A stretch of 11,379 nt of DNA from an uncultured Clostridia bacterium (GTDB lineage Bacteria > Bacillota > Clostridia > Oscillospirales > Ruminococcaceae), in the NCBI GenBank assembly GCA_947176675.1, contig CAMWRN010000055.1:1-11379 (forward strand), written 5' to 3'. The notes under the pieces are model-generated. The model worked only from the letters and a program-made list of their open reading frames with translations, ran no database searches and had not been told where the DNA came from. Every line of letters begins with the position of its first letter. Position 1 is the first letter of the stretch. Position numbers and translations under genes: made by a program. Shown here piece after piece: positions 7,901-11,379 of this stretch.

Positions 7901-8081
7901 GGAAAAATTTGTTATCAAGACCGCCGAAGTGGATTCGGTAATGTTTTCCGTGGAAATACCGTGGTACTGCTTTATGGAAGCGGCAGTGCTGACTTGTATC
8001 TTTGCGCTTGCGGTAAATATTACTCTTTACTTCAGACTGAAAAAGATAGACATGGCAACGTCTCTCAAAGCGATTGAATAA
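4911..8081 (+). CDS. FtsX-family ABC permease with a long extracytoplasmic coiled coil
   Basis: This 1056-residue permease is the partner of the upstream ATPase. It starts with a membrane segment at about 17-37, then a large outside domain (about 40-525). Inside that domain are two runs of 14-residue repeats (267-336 and 434-503), rich in Ala, Glu, Asp and Lys with one Gly per unit, joined by about 97 residues. The runs probably pack as an antiparallel helical hairpin. A first FtsX block follows with three membrane segments (about 530-650), then a fifth segment, a second outside domain (about 730-920) and a final FtsX block of three segments ending near the C terminus, eight in all. ATG 4911 was chosen because an in-frame extension to 4875 overlaps the ATPase gene and adds nothing membrane-like. 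AGGAG at 4903-4907 is only 3 bases from the ATG, with GGGG at 4895-4898 as an alternative. The cargo or signal is unknown; a wall- or lipid-linked role is inferred from the MacB/FtsX families. Confidence 0.88.
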   Translation: MKKKLILNTLRSVKNTKSRFIAIMAIIAIGSGFFAGVKSASPSMKNSAAKYLEEQGLADFHLMSELGFDYEDISAVSGAINVNELYAGYSADLMMTGAADSDCIVKVYSYDPESGINIPYVTEGRLPEKEGEVLADDRFFTAQTPQIGDVISLRTGDDREIDDILSRTEYTVVGKGLSPSYVSFERGSTTIGNGSINGWLLVPEENFSYDIYTDLYISLAEAEGASAYTDEYDEIISRTADTLEDFADIQIEHRKSVITNEAYEEINEAKAEIEDGKQKLDDAEKDLEEGRQQLADAEKDLEDGRQQIADAEKELADGRQAYDDGLAEYEENVRLKDSLNEVISDLDGIISAYETESADTDGVNAVISDIRDSGVLDVDETLERLLTGYMTIPAAYDDGTKAACRQGLEQYTAGLRSQSAQAEEGLAAALTELDNAKAELDSGEAELDNARAEIADGEAEIEKYKKDIEDGEAEIFDAKKEIADGEAEIADAEQALHDEIDDAKWYVFDRDFNPSYSNYAEDCDRVDAIADVFPVFFILVAALVCCTTMTRMVEEQRVQTGTLKALGYGRYSIISQYILYALAASIPGTLIGLVIGFNTLPPVIYQCYKTMYNQPYLINPFRWDYAVGCTVVACLCTGLSALYASRLELVSCPAQLMRPKPPKNGKRILLERVTFVWKRLKFTTKVTFRNLFRYKARLLMTVIGIAGCTALLLAGYGLQYSISSIVDKQYGEIFKYDALVAVDKDTGEEEYAAVLEECSADGIVSDKIPVLQETVDIMGSNDKLETYLLVTESPSELEKFIDLHERKSREKIALGDGVVLGEKLARLLGVTVGDSVYFNGDTSVTVDAICENYTFNYAYMTAETYEKVGFDEAFKSNMIMLNMNYVTSEAEDALSSRLVKMDPVLAVSFSSGGGEKFRDLVSSLSLIIVVIIVSAGALAFVVLFNLSNININERVHELATIKVLGFYDGEVAAYVYRENILLTLMGTIAGLGLGVALEKFVIKTAEVDSVMFSVEIPWYCFMEAAVLTCIFALAVNITLYFRLKKIDMATSLKAIE
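5709..5918 (+). repeat. Five 42-base repeats encoding coiled-coil arm 1
   Basis: In-frame units start at 5709, 5751, 5793, 5835 and 5877, each encoding 14 residues of the type DDAEKDLEEGRQQL. Units are strongly alike at protein level, except the last, which is degenerate. The middle copies are also alike in DNA: two successive 42-base stretches in this run differ at only about 6 positions, pointing to fairly recent tandem duplication. Confidence 0.85.
6210..6419 (+). repeat. Five 42-base repeats encoding coiled-coil arm 2
   Basis: In-frame units start at 6210, 6252, 6294, 6336 and 6378. The first four carry a GEAEL or GEAEI block at the same place in each 14-residue unit; the fifth is degenerate. 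The period equals that of arm 1, which supports two matched helices that could pair in antiparallel fashion. Confidence 0.82.
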
Positions 8082-8110
8082 GCAGATAAATCTGATTTAC
8101 TGCAGCGCAC

Positions 8111-8160
8111 TGTCTGAAAAGACCTTTAGTCGGCGGTTTTGTCGCATAAAGGTCTTGACA
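8111..8160 (+). other. Long inverted repeat downstream of the permease gene
   Basis: AAGACCTTTA (8119-8128) pairs perfectly with TAAAGGTCTT (8147-8156) across an 18-base loop. TGTC (8111-8114) can pair with GACA (8157-8160) if TGAA is left as a 4-base bulge. No T-run follows directly, so it is not a typical intrinsic terminator. It could protect the mRNA 3' end, bind a protein, or be part of a small RNA. It begins 30 bases after the permease stop codon. Confidence 0.45.
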
Positions 8161-8224
8161 TATAGTTACATTTCTTTTTTAGTACAAAATAAAACAAACG
8201 GCTTAAAACCGACATTTCCTGCTA

Positions 8225-8264
8225 AAAACCGGACTGCTTTGCAATATAAAAGCAGTCCGGTTTT
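8225..8264. terminator. Strong intrinsic terminator after the ABC transporter
   Basis: The arms 8225-8240 and 8249-8264 form a perfect 16-bp stem with a GC-rich centre (CCGGACTGC) and an 8-base loop. The 5' arm begins AAAA and the 3' arm ends TTTT, so it could work in both directions. In context it ends the ABC transporter transcript. Confidence 0.88.
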
Positions 8265-8360
8265 ATATTAAAATGCACTTTATTGAGCAGTGTTTTTATT
8301 TCATTTTGCCAACGAGTTTATAATAGGCTCTGCAATTTTAGGTGTATAATGCTTTATTGC

Positions 8361-8389
8361 TTGACAAATTTGAAATGATGGTGTAATAT
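8361..8389 (+). promoter_or_regulatory. Sigma-A promoter of pyruvate kinase
   Basis: A perfect TTGACA (8361-8366) stands 17 bases from TAATAT (8384-8389), four of six consensus bases. Transcription would start near 8396, leaving a leader of about 50 bases. AAAGGA (8431-8436) lies 10 bases before the ATG. Confidence 0.72.
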
Positions 8390-8446
8390 GTAATATATAT
8401 GGCATAATTTTGCCTTTAAAATTTTATTGCAAAGGAATGTGCTTTT

Positions 8447-9868
8447 ATGAGAAAAACTAAAATCGTATGTACCATTGGACCTGCGACCGACGATGATAAA
8501 GTACTCCGCGAAATAATGCTTGCTGGAATGAATGTTGCCAGATTTAATTTTTCCCACGGAGATTACGAGATCCATAAAAAACGTTTTGAACAGGTAGTTC
8601 GCCTGCGCGACGAGCTTGGTATCCCTGTTGCAACGATGCTTGATACAAGAGGACCCGAGATACGTCTCGGAAAATTTATCGATGACAAGCCTGTTGAAAT
8701 TTTTGACGGAGACACATTTACGTTAACTACCGAGGATATACCCTGTACTGCCGAACGCGCTTCGATCACCTTTAAGGGACTCCCCGCAGACGTTTCGGTA
8801 GGCACAAGAATACTCATAAACGACGGCGTTATCGAACTTGAAGCTGAAAAGATTACTGCTTCGGATATTGTTTGCAAGGTCATTTCCGGCGGAACGCTTT
8901 CCAATAATAAGGGTGTAAACGTTCCCGGTGTGGATCTTTCCATGCCGTATCTTTCCGAAAGGGACATGAACGATCTTGAGTTCGGTTCAAAAATGGGCTA
9001 CGACTTTATTGCAGCCTCATTTGTACGTTCCTCGGCGGATATCAACTATCTGAAAAAATTTACCAAAAGTCTTGGCTGGAGCACACCGCGCATTATTGCC
9101 AAAATTGAAAACATGGACGGTGTAAACAATATTGATGAGATAATTGAAGCTGCAGACGGAATCATGGTCGCACGCGGAGATATGGGTGTGGAGATTCCAT
9201 TTGAGCAGATTCCCGCGATACAGAAAGAAATCATAGAAAAGGGTTATCTTGCAGGAAAACAGGTCATCACCGCTACCCAGATGCTGGAATCAATGATAAC
9301 AAATCCCCGTCCTACACGTGCCGAGATCACTGATGTAGCCAATGCGATATACGACGGAACGTCGGCAATAATGCTTTCTGGAGAGACAGCTGCGGGTAAG
9401 CATCCCGTAGAAGCAGTTCACACAATGGCTCTTATCGCAGAAACTACGGAAAATGCCATAAATTATATCAGCAGACTTTCAAAGCGTCCGATATCAACGG
9501 TTAAAAACCGTACAAACGCTATTTCCCACGCTGCTGTAACTACTGCTCACGATATTGAAGCAAAGGCTGTAATAACTGTTACAAAGTCCGGTTCAACTGC
9601 GAGAAACCTCTCCAAATTTCGTCCCTCCTGTATGATAATAGGCTGTACTCCCAACGAGACGGTTCTTAGGCAGATGAGTATGAGCTGGGGCGTTTATCCC
9701 GTCTTCATGGACGAAAAGGAAAATACTGACGAACTGTTTGACTGTGCGGTAAAAGCCGCCGAAGCCGCAGGCTACATCTCAAAGGGAGATGTAGTTGTGC
9801 TGACCGCGGGTATACCTCTTGGTGTGGCAGGTACTACAAATATGCTTAAAGTGGACGAGGTCGAATAA
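8447..9868 (+). CDS. pyk: Pyruvate kinase
   Basis: This cytoplasmic enzyme converts phosphoenolpyruvate and ADP to pyruvate and ATP, the last step of glycolysis. The 473-residue length is the standard A-B-C form, without the extra C-terminal PEP-utiliser-like domain found in Bacillus enzymes. Visible motifs are Arg32, Asn34 and Ser36 in ARFNFSHG, LDTRGPEIR (65-73), the B domain (about 70-167), catalytic Lys219 in AKIEN with Glu221, ARGD ending in metal ligand Asp245 (242-245), and TATQMLESM (275-283) with Thr277. Glu71 in GPEIR corresponds to Glu117 of rabbit muscle enzyme; that residue marks K+-dependent pyruvate kinases, while Lys marks K+-independent ones. Asn34, Ser36, Asp66 and Thr67 complete the K+ site. 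The C-terminal domain (about 350-473) presumably carries effector control, which I cannot define. The gene has its own promoter and terminator. Confidence 0.97.
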   Translation: MRKTKIVCTIGPATDDDKVLREIMLAGMNVARFNFSHGDYEIHKKRFEQVVRLRDELGIPVATMLDTRGPEIRLGKFIDDKPVEIFDGDTFTLTTEDIPCTAERASITFKGLPADVSVGTRILINDGVIELEAEKITASDIVCKVISGGTLSNNKGVNVPGVDLSMPYLSERDMNDLEFGSKMGYDFIAASFVRSSADINYLKKFTKSLGWSTPRIIAKIENMDGVNNIDEIIEAADGIMVARGDMGVEIPFEQIPAIQKEIIEKGYLAGKQVITATQMLESMITNPRPTRAEITDVANAIYDGTSAIMLSGETAAGKHPVEAVHTMALIAETTENAINYISRLSKRPISTVKNRTNAISHAAVTTAHDIEAKAVITVTKSGSTARNLSKFRPSCMIIGCTPNETVLRQMSMSWGVYPVFMDEKENTDELFDCAVKAAEAAGYISKGDVVVLTAGIPLGVAGTTNMLKVDEVE

Positions 9869-9874
9869 ATCTGC

Positions 9875-9927
9875 AATAATAAAAACGCTTCCTGCACATT
9901 ATAAGTACAGGAAGCGTTTTTATTATT
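9875..9927. terminator. Bidirectional terminator between convergent genes
   Basis: The arms 9875-9894 and 9908-9927 form a perfect 20-bp stem with a GC core (CGCTTCCTG) flanked by A-rich and T-rich tails. One mismatch then two more pairs extend it into a 7-base loop. It lies 7 bases after the pyk stop and 9 bases past the stop of the opposing four-cysteine gene, so it can end transcripts from both sides. Confidence 0.93.
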
Positions 9928-9935
9928 TTCGGTAA

Positions 9936-10145
9936 TTATTCATCGTCAAAGTTTCCGGGGATATGGAGCTGCTTAACGGGGATACGCTTCAGAGGGGAAT
10001 ATATGTATTTTGAACATGAAGAATCTCCGTTTACAAGACCTCTCTTTTCACAGAGAACCTTTCCACCGTCCTTAGCGCGTGTTCCGAAATTGCAGTATTG
10101 ACACTGCGGAGGGATATCCGCGCCGAAGTATTTCTTTTTTGCCAT
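9936..10145 (-). CDS. Small four-cysteine protein of unknown function
   Basis: This 69-residue protein is basic in its N half and has four cysteines in the order C15-x2-C18-x13-C32-x11-C44. The spacing suits one structural zinc or possibly an iron-sulfur site. The tail SPLKRIPVKQLHIPG (50-64) has no cysteine, and the protein ends in acidic residues. There is no signal peptide or membrane segment. It resembles, from memory, a short uncharacterised protein common in clostridial genomes; I do not know its function. The ATG at 10145 was chosen because AAAGGA (10160-10155) lies 9 bases upstream. The in-frame ATG at 10154 directly abuts that site and would add only three residues. The gene follows the ylbJ-like gene by 55 bases on the same strand but has its own promoter. 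Confidence 0.8.
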   Translation of the reverse strand: MAKKKYFGADIPPQCQYCNFGTRAKDGGKVLCEKRGLVNGDSSCSKYIYSPLKRIPVKQLHIPGNFDDE

Positions 10146-10194
10146 AAGTAACATTCCTTTCTATCAGAAAAAATTTATTTACATCTTTATCACT

Positions 10195-10223
10195 ATTATA
10201 TCATACTTTTTTCTTTTTTTCTA
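10195..10223 (-). promoter_or_regulatory. Extended -10 promoter of the four-cysteine gene
   Basis: Read on the - strand, TATAAT (10200-10195) is preceded by TGA (10203-10201), giving TGATATAAT. A weak -35, TAGAAA (10223-10218, four of six), lies at 17-base spacing. The -35 and part of the extension fall inside the end of the ylbJ-like gene, and the TG is in its stop codon. Confidence 0.62.
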
Positions 10224-11289
10224 TAGAAATATTTGATAATAATAAAATTGTCATAATTAACAAAAATAGCGTAGGAATTGGTGAATTTTGACGAACTGCC
10301 GCGCCTGCGGGAGCAATTGTCGGAACAAAGTTCGGATCAAATACTTCCACATAAAGTTTACACAATAAATATGAAATAATTGTTGCTAAAATTCTAAAAA
10401 AGTAAAAACGTTTTGCAGACAACTTTCCTTGCAGAAAGCCGTTTACCTGCATTAAAACGCAGAGCCCGCCGAAGGAAAGCAGGGAAGCTGTAAGCGGTAT
10501 AAGTCTGTAGTTCCCGTGGGAAAGCGAGGAGATATTGCTTATCTCAATAATTGATCTTACTGCCGCGGAAGCATCGCTATATTTCATTCCCGTAACGTCG
10601 GCAAGACTTCGTGATATAAATGTCAGCACTCCGGATTTTTCCAATATACAGATAATTGTTGAGAAAAATACAATTACTGCACATATGGAAAACATTCCCT
10701 TTGCTCCGTTTGAAACCGATCTTATAAGGTTTTCCGAAGAAAGACCAAGCTTTGCGGTTATGACTCGTTTTTTTGGTATTGGACGTCCGAAGCCGCTTAT
10801 TACCGCCATTAACAGATTTGCGCTAATTATTGCCGCAAATATTATCATTCCGACCTTTACGCTTGAAAACAGGCGTACTCCCGCAATGCTGCAAATAAAA
10901 GCGGGTCCCGCAAGGTAGCAGTAGGAAAGCATTTGTTCGGCAGTATCCTTGTCTATCTTTCCTTCTCCGTACAGCTCGGACATAAGCTTTGCGCCGACCG
11001 GATACCCTCCGATGCTGCCTATGAGGAATACCGAAAAATACTCAGGCGGTATGCGGAATATGTACCTTGAAACAAATCCGAAAGGCTTGCTTAGAACTAT
11101 ATACAGATTTGAGGATACCACAAATCCCGAAGCTATCATAAAGGCGTACAGCGACGGTATTATCACCTCGAAGCACACTTTAAGAGAGTTTGAAACAGCT
11201 TCGCCGATATCCCTTACAAATACTATCAGCAAGACCATATAAAGTACAGACAGTGTGCCTATTAATAAGTTTTTAAGCCTTGATCTCAT
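10201..11289 (-). CDS. ylbJ: YlbJ-like sporulation-type integral membrane protein
   Basis: This 362-residue, very hydrophobic protein has about 8-10 membrane segments, the first at roughly 8-25 and the last near the C terminus. It matches the YlbJ branch of the nucleoside-recognition (Gate) domain family: IPSLYAFMI (44-52), GSIGGYPVGAK (91-101) and AGPAFI (127-132). A later segment reads LSFGGLCVLMQVNGFL, resembling the second conserved half. In Bacillus subtilis ylbJ is expressed in the mother cell and is needed for normal spore formation; the exact transport role is not settled. It is slightly shorter than that homologue, about 400 residues from memory. The ATG at 11289 is supported by CGGAG (11303-11299) 9 bases upstream. 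A TTG at 11364 would add 25 hydrophilic residues and is less likely. A possible -10, TATACT (11346-11341), lacks a convincing -35. There is no terminator before the next gene, so some readthrough is likely. Confidence 0.78.
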   Translation of the reverse strand: MRSRLKNLLIGTLSVLYMVLLIVFVRDIGEAVSNSLKVCFEVIIPSLYAFMIASGFVVSSNLYIVLSKPFGFVSRYIFRIPPEYFSVFLIGSIGGYPVGAKLMSELYGEGKIDKDTAEQMLSYCYLAGPAFICSIAGVRLFSSVKVGMIIFAAIISANLLMAVISGFGRPIPKKRVITAKLGLSSENLIRSVSNGAKGMFSICAVIVFFSTIICILEKSGVLTFISRSLADVTGMKYSDASAAVRSIIEISNISSLSHGNYRLIPLTASLLSFGGLCVLMQVNGFLQGKLSAKRFYFFRILATIISYLLCKLYVEVFDPNFVPTIAPAGAAVRQNSPIPTLFLLIMTILLLSNISIEKKKKV

Positions 11290-11379
11290 AACATTATGCT
11301 CCGTATTGTTTAAAATTTTCGGTTGTTTTTGTCCCGATAAAGTATATGAAAAAAAAAGCGGCAATATAATTTATTTAAG

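Larger units (their letters stand above)
8082..8446. other. 365-base intergenic region between permease and pyruvate kinase
   Basis: No convincing gene lies here. The one open + frame (8074-8271) runs through both hairpins and has no ribosome site or family resemblance. The region holds the bulged stem (8111-8160), the terminator (8225-8264), stray TATAAT sequences at 8319-8324 and 8345-8350 without good -35 partners, and the pyruvate kinase promoter at 8361-8389. I recognise no riboswitch. Confidence 0.6.

Noticed and set aside
8155..8183. TTGACA at 8155-8160 as a promoter
   Set aside because: No acceptable -10 occurs 16-18 bases downstream, and the hexamer is part of the right arm of an inverted repeat.
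8074..8271. Small + strand open frame of 65 codons after the permease
   Set aside because: It overlaps the permease end and both downstream hairpins, including the terminator, and lacks a ribosome site.
8319..8350. TATAAT at 8319-8324 and 8345-8350 as extra pyk promoters
   Set aside because: Neither has a -35 resembling TTGACA at 16-18 bases; TTGACA pairs correctly only with 8384-8389.
10535..10918. + strand open frame of 127 codons opposite the ylbJ-like gene
   Set aside because: The - strand frame gives a conserved polytopic membrane protein; the + frame is its complement with no ribosome site or domain.

Overview
This window looks like a chromosomal segment of an anaerobic clostridial Firmicute, most likely a Ruminococcus-like member of the Oscillospiraceae. 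The clues are moderate GC with AT-rich intergenic DNA, GGAG-type ribosome binding sites with some TTG starts, consensus sigma-A promoters, a YlbJ-type membrane protein typical of endospore formers, and a small four-cysteine protein I associate with clostridia. The family assignment is an inference from sequence style and remembered homologues. It rests on no database search. I see no insertion sequence, CRISPR array, rRNA, tRNA or phage gene.

Region 1 (1-4084) is a three-gene transcription unit on the + strand. A consensus promoter (173-201) precedes two consecutive RCK/TrkA-type nucleotide-binding proteins (245-862 and 882-1544) and a long FtsA-like actin-fold protein (1578-4049). A strong intrinsic terminator (4058-4084) ends it. 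The RCK pair resembles the paired TrkA-like regulators of K+ transport, but no membrane K+ subunit is visible in the window. The FtsA-like protein has a basic N-terminal extension with an AT-hook-like core. After its actin domain it carries four spaced copies of a 15-residue motif that looks like part of a beta-grasp fold.

Region 2 (4085-8264) is an ABC export-type unit with its own extended -10 promoter: an ATPase of the MacB/LolD/FtsE class (4193-4894) and a 1056-residue FtsX-type permease (4911-8081). The permease's first extracytoplasmic domain contains two runs of 14-residue repeats that probably form an antiparallel coiled-coil hairpin. A 365-base gap follows with a large bulged stem, a perfect 16-bp terminator hairpin and the promoter of the next gene.

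Region 3 (8361-9927) is a monocistronic pyruvate kinase gene, predicted K+-dependent from its active-site Glu. It ends in a 20-bp bidirectional terminator shared with a convergent gene. Region 4 (9936-11379, - strand) holds a YlbJ-like polytopic membrane protein and, just downstream, a 69-residue four-cysteine protein that has its own promoter at the very end of the ylbJ-like gene.

The most interesting points are the linkage of K+-regulator-like proteins to an FtsA-like protein with unusual C-terminal repeats, the coiled-coil permease, and the small four-cysteine protein. None can be shown to be a new system from sequence alone.
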